Source: Microthyrium microscopicum (taxonomy: Eukaryota > Ascomycota > Dothideomycetes > Microthyriales > Microthyriaceae). From it: a stretch of DNA of 64,000 nucleotides. The position numbers and the translations under genes were made by a program. The notes below the pieces were generated by a model. That model was not told the DNA's origin. It worked only from the letters and a program-made list of their open reading frames with translations, and searched no databases. This document shows, in pieces, positions 22,642 to 33,695 of this stretch (position 1 is its first letter; each line of letters starts with the position of its first letter). Location: the NCBI GenBank assembly GCA_010405405.1, contig MU004241.1, forward strand, positions 124,001-188,000. The letters are read 5' to 3'.

Positions 22642-24035
22642 ATGGATAGCCAGAGAAGTAAACCACCTATCAAGTCGTCTACCAGGCGATGGTATAGAAA
22701 AAGCTGCAGAGCTGCTGGCGATATCTCAACCATTGGAGCAATTCTCAGCGTGCTTCCTTATACAAATCTTGACAAGGGCGAAATTGTCTATCAATATCGA
22801 ACAAAAGAAATCCTCGCAGCCTACAAATATATGTTACTTGATCTACTGTTATATGTACCTCACAAGATGCGGAAAAAACTTCAAGTCCTAAACGATATGC
22901 AGCGATCTGTTGGCGTAAGTCCTGAAAGCTCGAAGTAATATTCCTATCTTCCGTCGAAGAAAGAACTTTTGAGATATCATGTACCAGTAAGGCTAGCACA
23001 AGTCTCACATCGATCAATTTTAAGATGATATAATAGGATGAAAAGTGACACATAATGGTAAGAACGCTCACGCCAGACTGTTACAACACGCTACTATATG
23101 GTTCGAAGCCGAAGCTGAAGTGTTGCGCTTTCTTCGAGAAACTAGTTCAAAGTGTGGATCTCATATATATTTATAAAAAGGCTATGGCGTTCAATCAATC
23201 TACTAAGAATAGAACAGCTTGCTGATTAGTATAGCGATAATATCCTGAGAACATTTGAGAATCGTCGAGGCACATTGGAACCAGCGTTCGCGAAGTACGA
23301 TTGGGATTTGTCCTTTTCTTTGCACTGTATTCCAGGATGCCGGAAACAATTCCTCGCCTTCGACTAAACCATACAGCCCCTGTCAAGGGTAAATTCGCCA
23401 TGTTTGGTATTTTTGATACGAAGAGACTGCAAGTTGAGTACAAGATAGACCTGGAGGATCTAGAATGTATCGCGCTTCGCGCTTATGGTGCGATGCAAGA
23501 AACGTGGCCTGGTGCGCTGAACCATCTCAAACCTCGTGCCATGACAGCCATGCTAGTCGACAGCAAACTCTATCTGTGTTCCTCCATCAAGGGCGGTCCG
23601 CCTTCCTTCATAGACCTCTTGGACCCTGAATCGAAAGAACGTATTCTTCTAGCCAATCATCTTCAGAACTCTCAATTGATCGCCAGTGCTTATGAGTCGG
23701 CTATAGATCACACCAACGGGGGAAATTGTGGCGAGCTTCATGCTCTGTACCGCTGGATTCAGGATAATCCAGGACATTCATTTCCAAATACCCCAGATAT
23801 GCTGATCACAACCGCGAAATCTGGAGGCCAGATTATGAGCCCATGCGGTAGAGAGGCCGAGGAGTCAAGCACACTGCCTCGAGGATGCTTCTCGTTGATG
23901 AAGTTTCTGTGTCTGCGAGCTTCTAGTAAAAGAAGGGTTGTAGATCACTTCGATCGCTACAAGCGCACTTCCACGATGATTGGGTTATTGAGGCCATTGA
24001 CCGGTAGCCCGATGCTTCCAGACTCTGTCGAGTAG
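22642..24035 (+). CDS. Fungal protein with a deaminase-like C-terminus, model uncertain
   Basis: Coding-like blocks in order are: 22642-22914 (DKGEIVYQYRTKEILAAY, LLDLLLYVPHKM); a short block near 22960-22990 (KELLRYHVP); 23061-23155 (HARLLQHATIWFEAEAEVL); a block near 23230-23290 (FENRRGTLEPAFAK); and the long exon 23337-24035. They can be linked by plausible but weak splice sites, one of them a 41-base intron. The final exon has NGGNCGELHALYRW and, 40 residues on, QIMSPCG. These recall the [HC]xE and PCxxC zinc signatures of cytidine-deaminase-fold proteins, but the second motif is imperfect. Upstream, another frame (LPGDGIEKAAELLAIS) also looks coding, hinting at a lost reading frame. This may be an intact multi-exon gene or a decaying one beside the RIP block. 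Confidence 0.45.
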
Positions 24036-24172
24036 CAAGATGAAGTACAGTCAGAGACTAAGAAGGAGAACGAGAAATAATTGTGACTGTCCACGAAGCC
24101 GCGAAGATACCATGGCACCAGCGTCACTTTGACGGATACTTCTGCTATTCATAAAGCGTAGCTCATCTAAAA

Positions 24173-25578
24173 TCATATTACAAGCCCAAATATATCCTTA
24201 TCCTGTTCCCCATCTTCATATCTAAACAAGATTTCCTTCGGCCCCTCCAGCAGTTGCTGAATGACCTTATCATAAGCATGGTATCTTTCCAGATACAAAC
24301 ACGTTGCCTGTCCTTCAAGTAATGCGCGTCTCCTTAGCCACCAATCACCCTTCCGCAATCTCGAATACCAAAATGCCATGAGCAGAAGCGCTCTCGGATC
24401 CTTCTTACTCACTAACCGACCAAACTCACCCTTTATGTTCTCCGAAAACTGGAAAAACACCCACCTCGTGCGCTCAGGTCTTGGTTCCGCAGTGATCAGT
24501 CCATGTATCGTAAGAGCCGGTATATAATATGCATTATCCTCACGCAGTCTCGAGTCCAGTTCAAATAATTTGATAAACACAGGCCAAACTTCCTCGAGTG
24601 GCGTGTCAGCGAACGATGTGACGGGAAATATTTTGTCCATGTGTTCGAACAGGAAGCGCCATATGCTATCTGGCCTGTCTGGCTGGACTAGTGACCAAAT
24701 CGCATGTTTACCGTGACTCATTGTTAGCCACTCCGGCTCGGCAGCCATGAAACCTTGAAGTGGCCAGGATTCTTCAGGACTCGATCCTTCGACTGAGGCC
24801 ATCATTATGACAATGAGAACACTGGCTGCGCCCCAGATGGCGTCGCGGTCGGCTGGGTTGATGTTGCTGGAGAGTTTTTGATTAAAGAGGGAAATTCCTT
24901 TGGTCCAGTGGTAGATTTCTTCGGCTGTACGGCGACCTGGTTTTGAGGATCTGATGTGAACGGTTAAATAGGTGTCTTTAAACTGTGGACAAGGCAGTAT
25001 GATGCGAAAACATTAAACATACAGATATCGATTGTGAATGAAGGTCACACTCTGAGCGACGTGTCTCAAAAACATATGCTGGAAGATCGTTAGAGCATTA
25101 GCTTGTAAGCATGTAGGCGTGAAATACTTTGAGTATTAATTGGTGAAATTGGATGTTGTTATCGACCCGATCCATGCTTGGCATCAAAGTAATCATAGTT
25201 CGAATTTGAAAGATTTCCAAACTCTCTACATCTTTCAAGGTAAATTCCAGAGTAGGTGCTTGACCGGAATGCATCCAAGTATTATAACTTTGAACTTTTC
25301 CATTCAAGCTTTGGCTCATAGCATAGCGCGGCTGAAGATCTGGAATAGTCGAATCATAATTACAACAAACCCCCAAGCCTAGGCACTTGTTACACTCGGG
25401 CTTGCCTTCGTCACACTATTTCAGTCAGAGAGGTTTTTCGGAATTTCTTTGGTTTGTGCTTATTGGGTGGGAGACATGCCTTTACTCGCCGGAGTTTGCA
25501 GTTACCACAACCGGCTCTAGACTTTTTGTGGGTACGTCGTTTCCGAATATTGGCCCCCTGCATTACAATATCTTGCAT
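24173..25578 (-). CDS. Zn2Cys6 transcription factor (Fungal_trans_2 type)
   Basis: Four exons (25480-25578, 25128-25415, 25023-25078, 24173-24950) give 406 residues. The zinc cluster CGNCKLRRVKC...CNKCLGLGVCC spans residues 24-51 with the spacing C-x2-C-x6-C-x6-C-x2-C-x6-C, after a basic start (RKRRTHKKSRAGC). The first intron (25416-25479) splits the cluster, a common place in this family, but it starts with GC instead of GT. Its branch site CTGACTG and acceptor AATAG are normal. The rest (FIHNRYLSSKPGRRT, FNQKLSSNINPADRDAIWG, LEGQATCLYLERYHAYD) matches the regulatory domain of C6 factors such as the sterol-uptake type. An alternative ATG lies at 25563. It should bind DNA in the nucleus; targets are unknown. 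It sits about 0.2 kb from the RIP block. Confidence 0.85.
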
Positions 25579-25790
25579 TACGTTCAATAAAAGTCGTTCA
25601 ACTGTTGGTTAATGTCTGAGCGCCTTTCATAAAGTGGAATAGTATGAATGTTGGACTGAAGTTGACCATCAGGAAAAGGAAGGCCCGCATACGAAGCAGA
25701 GCTAGGTAGGATGTCTTATCGTATTTGGCGTCGGAAAGCTTTACTGGAAATAATGTAAGGAATTATCAAGTGAAGTAGGCAAATGTTTAA
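25579..25790. promoter_or_regulatory. Upstream region of the Zn2Cys6 gene, grading into the RIP block
   Basis: About 200 bases of normal composition separate the regulator's start from the AT-rich block, so its promoter may extend into, or have been eroded by, the block. Confidence 0.4.
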
Positions 25791-25865
25791 ACGATAATTA
25801 GATAGGTTATCTTAGTTTCTCAGACGTAGCAAGCTGCTTTAAAAATAGGTCGCCTTTGGCTCCCT

Positions 25866-25902
25866 ACTTAGTTAGAGAGCTTTTAGCTCTTGCTAACTAA
25901 GT
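25866..25902. repeat. Hairpin at the left end of the RIP block
   Basis: ACTTAGTTAG pairs perfectly with CTAACTAAGT, followed inward by AGAGC/GCTCT around a TTTTA loop, with a two-base bulge. The outer arm plus one base (ACTTAGTTAGA) recurs inverted at 46251-46261, near the right border. Confidence 0.6.
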
Positions 25903-28900
25903 ATCCCTAGCTATCCTATATAGAATCTAGCTTGCCCTTAGCTAATTAAATATTTTAGGACGTACGTAATTTTAAAGTAGCTTATTATATCTAAGTAACT
26001 CTTATTCTATTTTAGTATATACTTACTTAATATTTATTAGTAGAAGTAATTATTTTTAAACTATATTATCTCTATAACTACTTATATTATTATATTAATT
26101 TTTATATTAGTTTAATTACCTTATTCTCCTTTTTAATTTATATTTATTATATTAATATAAAAGTATTACGCTAAATCTAAATATTTAGCCTAGAATAACC
26201 TAGTTAGTAGGGGTTTAATTATAACCCTAATATAATAATAGAAATAGCCTATCCTACTAAAATAATAATTTTAATTAGAAAGATAGTCTTTTTACCTTCT
26301 TAGGCCTATATTACCTTTTACTTTACTACTAAATTTTCTAATACTCTAGTTTTTTAGTTTATTACTTATCTATACTCTTTCTTCTACGTAGTTATAAAGT
26401 TAATATAGTAGTAATATAAAAGAGAATGAAGAAGAAGAAGATGTAGATAAGGAAGAATATAAAGAAGATAAAGAATAGGAAGAGTATAAAAAAGAGGAAG
26501 AATATAATAAAGAGAATAAATATAAAGAACTACGTAATATCTCTAGTACTTGCTTCTCTTTAGTATCCCTTATTCTTTCTTTTATTACTATACGTAGTAA
26601 TAAAATAATAAATAATAAGAAGCTAGATTTAGTACTTATATATCTTAACTCTATTAATTAGTTATTTACTAAGTTTCTTAATATATAGATTAAAATAAAG
26701 GAATACGATTAAAAGCTTACTATATAATATTAACTATATTAGTTAGTAGAATAACGTTAACTCACCTTAGACTCTCTACTTAGGTTTTACTATTTAATAA
26801 ATCTTATTAAGAGTAAGGAGTATTTATAAAGCTTCGTTAATAAATTATAAAACCTCTTAGATATACCTTAGTTTAGTTAGTTTAATTTTAAAGTAGCTCT
26901 AAGTTCTATTAACTTTATTACGAATATTAAGTAGTTATAGTTAGTAGCTCCTTAATAGGTAGCTTTTTATTATAATATAATATAGTATAATTAGAGTAAG
27001 TATAGTTTATATAAAGCTAGATTTTTAGGTATAGATAATCTATATATTTTTCTTATTACTACTATAATATATAGCTATTAAAATTATTAGAAGTTTAATC
27101 TTTTATATTTATATTTAGGTATATATCTTTATCATACTAGTATTAAAAAGAGAGTTATATAGACATTAGGTACGTTTAGTATTTATTATAAGTATTACTA
27201 TATTATATAGACTATAAATTAAATTACTAGCTATTTAAGAGTAAGATTGCCCTTTTTAGTAGTATTTTATTCCTTATTCTTACTTATTATTTATTATATA
27301 TTATTATAATAACCTTCTAGTGTTTCTCTTATAGCAAGATATAGACGTTAGAATACTTACGTAAGTATCTCTATATATTCTATATTTATCCTTACTACTC
27401 CTTACTAGCCCTTATTCGTTATAAGGCCTTTTAATATCTATATTCTATAGACTATAAATATTAAAAGGCTTACGTAAGTATCTCTATATCTCTTATAATT
27501 ATCTTTACTAGCCTTAAATATTCTAGAGTTAATTTATAACTTTACGTTAATATATTTATAGTAAAAGCTTACTATATTTGCCTCTAATCCTTATATAGGC
27601 TTTATTTATAATAACTTTAACTATAAGGATTAAATTTAGAATAAGAGAGTTAGCTATAGTTATATTATAAGAAATCTAACTATAGCTACTATAGTTAAAT
27701 ATCCTTATTATCTACCTAGTAGGTTAACTTAAGATATATATAATCTAATATATAAATTATCTCTATGCTTAATTATAAATTCCCCTCTTTATAAAGGGTA
27801 CTTAATTAGTAAACCTATAGCTAATACTATTAAGAAAGTCTTAATATATATAAGTTTTAAAGAAACCTTTAAGACTAAACTTAAGAATAGGTTTACTAAT
27901 AATAAAGATAAAAAGAAGGAACTAGTATAACTATAGCTTAATTAACTTCCCTTAATTAAAACTAAATATTAATAGCTTACTAGTATATTTAAAAATAAAG
28001 GTATTATAAATAGTATATATAATATATATTACAAAATCTTTATAGACGTACTTAAGTTTCTAAAATATAGTTTAGATAAAGTAAGTATATTAAGTATAAA
28101 CTTCTTATTAATATTTATAGCTAACTAACTTATTAATAGGCAAACCTTATATCTTTACCTATTAATTATTTCTTATATATAAAAATTAACTTAGTATAAA
28201 GAATAATCGTACTATAAAATCTAAGTAATCTTATTTATCTTAGGCCTTTAATTAAAAGGAGTAGCTTTATCTAATTATTAAGTAGTTTTATACTTAAAAG
28301 TATCTTAAAGAGAGCATTATTAAGAGCTATTAGGAACCTATTAACTACTATAAGTATGCTTTATATTCTATTAAGCATAATATTACTACTTAGGGTCGCT
28401 TAAAGAATAAAATATACTAGTCTATCTAGTTATATAAGCTAGAACCTATTTTATAATAAGTATTTAATACTTAAAACCTAGCCTTATTTAAGCTTACTTT
28501 ACGCTATTATAGATACTACTCTTTAAATATAACTTCTAATATACTAGTAAATAATATAATTATAGAAGATATTATTAAGATATTAATAGTAAATTAGGTA
28601 GTTAAAATTATTTAGAATATTTAAACTCTTATATATTAGGTAGAAGGTTAAACTAGTTTATATAAGAATAAAGAAGGTAGTATAATAGTACTAGAGGACG
28701 TTAATATTTAGTTCTAAACGTTATATTAATATATATAAGAGATCTACTTATTATTAATACTAAAGCATATTATTAAATATATAGATATTAGTTTACTTTA
28801 CTAGCTAATTAATCTTATAATATATTAGTTCTATAGGTCTAGTTCTAATAATTATAGTAATAAAATAATATAGCTTAAGTAGAATATACTAAATACTATT

Positions 28901-29830
28901 AATAAATTAGAGTTATAACGCGCTATACTAGCTTCTAGCCTAGTTAACTAGCTTAGTAAACTATATACTTATAAGGCTATAAATTTAGGCTTAGAATATA
29001 TAAATAGTAGTATAAAACTAGATATAAAGGCTTAAAAGAATTTAACCTATAATATTTATACTACTTTTAATTACATATACCTTATAAATAGTTTTAGTAA
29101 AGAGTTAAAAGCTACGCTAAAGGGTTTATTTAGTAAATATATATTTAGTATAAGGAGTATTACTATTATAAAGCATAACATTAATATAATATATAATACT
29201 TTAATTTAAGGTAATTTTATAAAGCATTAGTCTCTAAAGGCTATCTAGATTAGAAGAAATAATTATAACTCTTAAAATATATAGATACTTAAAGCCTTAA
29301 TGCTTACTAATAAGGTAAAGGCGTTTAATAAAAAGTATATAGTAATTCTAAGTTAAGCGCGTATAATACTTAAGAATAGTAGAGACGTTAAGCTAAAATT
29401 TAATACTAGTATAGTAATAGATTATACTTAAGCTTAAGATACTAAAAAAGAAGATAAGTTTAGTAACTTTAGAAATATTAATAGATTTTAACCTAAGTTT
29501 TTAAGTTAGTTTAATTATATATATTATAATAAAAAGGCTTAACTTATTAAATTTACTTACTTATTAGTAAAGAGTTATTTAGGAGCCTATTAGGCTAACT
29601 AGGTATTAGTAGATATAGTTAGTAATTTAGTATTTTTAGTTTATAACTTAGGAATTATCTTAACTTCTAAAGAGCTCTTATAATTTATACTACTTTACTT
29701 ATAACTACTTTTACTCTTCCTATTTATAAACCTATCCTAATCTAATTAGTTTTAAAGGTTTATTTATTTATAAGTAATATAGATATAGTACTATAGTAGA
29801 TACTAATTTTGTTTCTCTTATTAACCTATA

Positions 29831-29985
29831 GGCTAATCTAAGCCTAGTCTTACTAAGCCTAAATATAATATTTAAGTCTCTTTTACTAACCTTTAGGCTA
29901 ATCTAAGTAACTCCTTGCTAAGCCTAAATATAATATCTAAGTCTCTCTTACTAACCTTTAGGCTAATTTAAGTAACTCCTTATAT
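29831..29985. repeat. 65-bp tandem repeat, about 2.4 copies
   Basis: Units begin at 29831, 29896 and 29961 with GGCTAATCTAAG or GGCTAATTTAAG and share the phrase AAGCCTAAATATAATAT. The spacing is exactly 65 bases. Confidence 0.75.
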
Positions 29986-31991
29986 ATTTCTATTATATTA
30001 GGTATTATCCTTTATAAGAAGTATTATAATATTAATAATATAGTAGATAAGATCTATTACTTTCCTCCTAATCTACTTACCTTTAGTATAATTAGCTATA
30101 AGTATTATAATACTAACTACGTTATAATACTAGTATCTATCTAATTATTCTAAACTTACTTATATTTAGTATTATTAATAATAAGTATTACAATGCTAAC
30201 TAAGTTATAAACTATAACTATCTTATTACTCTAAACTTACTTATTATTAATATTATATCTTATAACTAGGATACGCTAAAGTCCTTACTCTATATTATAC
30301 TAAAGGAAAGTAGTTAAAGTTTAAGTACTTATTAGATATCTAGCTACCTTACTACTAATTCTTTTACTATATATAATATTAAGTAAGACTACTATACTAT
30401 AATCTTTTACTTAGCGCTATATCTTCTTAGCTTTAACTAGTTTATTAGTTACTCTAGCTATAGATTCTTAGAGTTCTAAAATTTTATTTATATATTAGTT
30501 ACCTAAGTACTAGTTTTTAATACTAATAGTTCTATAAACCTTAAATAATATACTTATATATTAAATTTCTTTTGTATATATATTACTAATAATAAGCATT
30601 AAACTCTCTATAATAGCTACTCTTATCTTAATAATAATAAGATTCTATAGATAACTAACTAGAAGTTAACTTACGTAAGTAGTATTAAAAGCTTATATAT
30701 TTTTATTACCTAAGTTATTTATAATTATTTATATTAGCTATTTCTATTAGTTAGAATATATAAGAAAATATATAGAAAGACTTACTTCTATAAATAGTTT
30801 ATTAAATGCTACTCTTATATTAGAAGCTCTTATCTAATCTAGAAGGGGAGAGTTTAAGTACTAAATAGTAATAATAATACTAATAGCTTATATACTTACT
30901 AACTTTATATTATACTAAATAAAAGTAGTTAGAGTTTAAGTACTTTTATCTAATCTAGAAAGGGAGGGTTTAAGTACTAAATAGTAATAATAATACTAAT
31001 AACCTACTAAAGCCTAAATAAGACGCTTTTATAGTACTTAATACTCTTTATATTATTATAGATATAATTTTGACTATTAATAGTAATAATAATTAGTTAG
31101 CTAAAGTCCTTACTCTATACCGCACTAGAGGAAGATAGTTAGAGTTTAAGTACTTAAGCCTTATCTAAGAGGTAAGATTTTAATATCTAATCTATTCTAT
31201 AATACGCTAATTTATTAGTTTACCCTACTATAGCATGTATAGGCTAATTATAGACGAAGTAAAAGGAAGCAACCTTATAAGATTAGAACGCTCTTTATAT
31301 ATATCTTAAAGCAACTTAATAATAAGTATAGAATTAAGCATAGTAAAGTTTACCTAAGAATAAGTAGTATTATAAGTTACGCTAATATACTAGTATTAAT
31401 AAACGCGTAAATTTCTATAAGCCTTCTAGGTAATAGGATTATCTAGATACTAAGTTAGCTATCTTACTTAGAAGGGTTAATTTACTAGAGATACCTTCTA
31501 ATCGTAGTAAGGCTTTAATTAAAAACGAGTAGTATTATAAGTTATACTAGCGTATAGAAATTAATAAGTATATAAGTTAACTATCTTACTTAAAAGAGTA
31601 GATTTATAAAGGATACCTTCTTAATACTATACGTTGTAATAGTTATTAATAACTATTAGGGGTTCTATAAGCCTTTTAGACGCTAAGAATATCTAGGCAC
31701 TAAATTAGCTATCTTACTTAGAAGAACGAGCTTACTATACTATTTTATAAGTCTTTTTATTACTAGTAGCTACTCTTAGCTTTTTAAAATAAATAATAAC
31801 CTCTATTATAAGTAACGTAAGTAATATTTACTATCGTTTTAATTAAATACCTTAGTAGCAGCTCCTTCTATTTATAACCTATATATTAGGATATATATAG
31901 ATATATAGGTATTAATAGATTTTAGTAGGTATTAATAGGTTCTAGTAGATATACCTACGTAAGTAGTATTATTAGTAATAAGAATAACTCC

Positions 31992-32145
31992 CTAGTTAAA
32001 ATAGAAGCTTACGTTCTATAAAACTATAGATTTAAGAATACCTAATTAAAATAGAAGCTTACATTCTATTAAGATAGTAGATTTAAGAACTATAACTACC
32101 TAGTTAAAATAAAAGCTTATATTTTATAAGATAGTAGATTTAATA
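31992..32145. repeat. Short tandem repeat around AAAATAGAAGCTTA, three copies
   Basis: Three successive units contain TAAAATAGAAGCTTACGTTC-like text followed by ATAGATTTAAGAA; spacing is about 50-58 bases, with small indels. Confidence 0.6.
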
Positions 32146-32440
32146 CTATAATATAAGTACTCTAGCTATAAAGCATATAAAGAATGCTATATTAATTAGA
32201 AAATTAGTAATAAGAGTATAGTAATCCTTAGAAAGAATATAAAGAATAAGTTTTCTTAGTAAGTCTAGGTACTTTACTATCTTAAGCTTTAGCTCTACTA
32301 AATTAGGATAAAAGATTAGTAATAAGGATATAGTAATTCTTAGAAAGAATATACTAAATTAGTTAGAAGATTAATAATAAGGATATAATAATTCTTTAAC
32401 TCTTCCTCTTTTTCCTTTTCTTCTTTCTTTCTTTTTTAGT

Positions 32441-32790
32441 ACGCTAATAGCCTTAATATTAATAGTAAAGCACGCCTAGCAATACTTCTTACTACTTTTA
32501 GTTACTATCTAGTTTTTTAGTCTTTAATAGTTCTTTTACTACTATTACTTCCTTAAATTTAAGAACTTAACTACCCTAGTACGCTAATAGCCTTAGTATT
32601 AGTAGTAAAGCATACTAGTAATACTTTTTACTACTTTTAGTTACTATCTAGTCTTCTAGTCTTTAATAGTTCTTTTACTACTATTGCTTCCTTAAATTTA
32701 AGGACTTAACTACTCTAATATACTAATAGCTCTAATATTAGTAGTACTAAAGCATACTAATAGCCTTAGTATTTTAGCCTAAGCTTAGTA
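32441..32790. repeat. 140-bp tandem repeat, about 2.5 copies
   Basis: Units start at 32441, 32581 and about 32721 with ACGCTAATAGCC-like text and share TTACTACTTTTAGTTACTAT and TCTTTAATAGTTCTTTTACT. Confidence 0.75.
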
Positions 32791-33002
32791 TATTAATAGT
32801 AGTAATATCTCTTAAAAGTCTATTATAAGCATATTCTAGCTACTTTCTAAAGAGACTAATACTATCCTCGTAATATTAGATTTAAACTTACTTAAAGAAG
32901 AATTCTTAAGGGTCTATAGAGTATAAATATCTTTCTTCCCTTATTTATCTTCCTCTTCTTCTTTTTCCTCTATATTATTTACTTATAGTACCTTTACTAA
33001 AG

Positions 33003-33315
33003 TATAAATAAGCTCTATAAAACTATAATTACTCTATTTTACTAAAATAATAATATAAAGTCTACTACCTACTTTAGGCTAATACTAGAGTATAAATAAG
33101 CTCTATAGAACTATAATTACTCTATCCTACTAAACTAATAGTATAAAGTCTACTACCTACTTTAGGCTAACGCTAGAGTATAAACTAGCTCTATAAAACT
33201 ATAATTACTCTATCTTGCTAAACTAATAGTATAAAGTTTACTACTTACTTTAGGCTAACGCTAGAGCATAAACTAGCTTAATAGAACTATAATTACTCTA
33301 TCCTACTAAATTAAT
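33003..33315. repeat. 88-bp tandem repeat, about 3.6 copies
   Basis: The phrase CTCTATAGAACTATAATTAC (with variants) recurs at 33013, 33101, 33189 and 33277, exactly 88 bases apart. Each unit also contains CTACCTACTTTAGGCTAA. Confidence 0.85.
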
Positions 33316-33444
33316 AATATAAAAACCTATATAAGTTTAGAAGCACCTACTATAATATTATGCGCGCTTCTCTATAGCTCCTAATACTTAAGATTAATAC
33401 CCTTAAGGTAAGCTAGCTTACTTTGCTACTTTTAATAATACCTT

Positions 33445-33695
33445 TACTACAGCTTTAGTTATAGCCTATTTAGGTATAGCTATTATAAAGAAGGTGCTTA
33501 TACTAGTAACTATAATAGCTTTAGTTATAGCCTATCTAGGTATAGCTATTATAAAGAAGGTACTTATACTAGTAACTATAATAGCTTTAGTTATAGCCTA
33601 TCTAGGTATAGCTATTATAGAAAAGGTACTTATACTAGCGACTATAATAGCTTTAATTATAGCCTATCTAGGTATAGCTATTATAAATAAGAAAA
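33445..33695. repeat. 66-bp tandem repeat, about 3.8 copies
   Basis: AGCTTTAGTTATAGCCTA recurs every 66 bases from 33451. Because 66 is a multiple of three, the repeat leaves a 74-codon frame open (IALVIAYLGIAI repeated). This frame is an artefact of the period, not a gene. Confidence 0.85.

Noticed and set aside
15454-25578. A secondary-metabolite cluster formed by the MFS exporter and the C6 regulator
   Set aside because: There is no backbone enzyme, and Trs85 (a housekeeping gene) lies between them.
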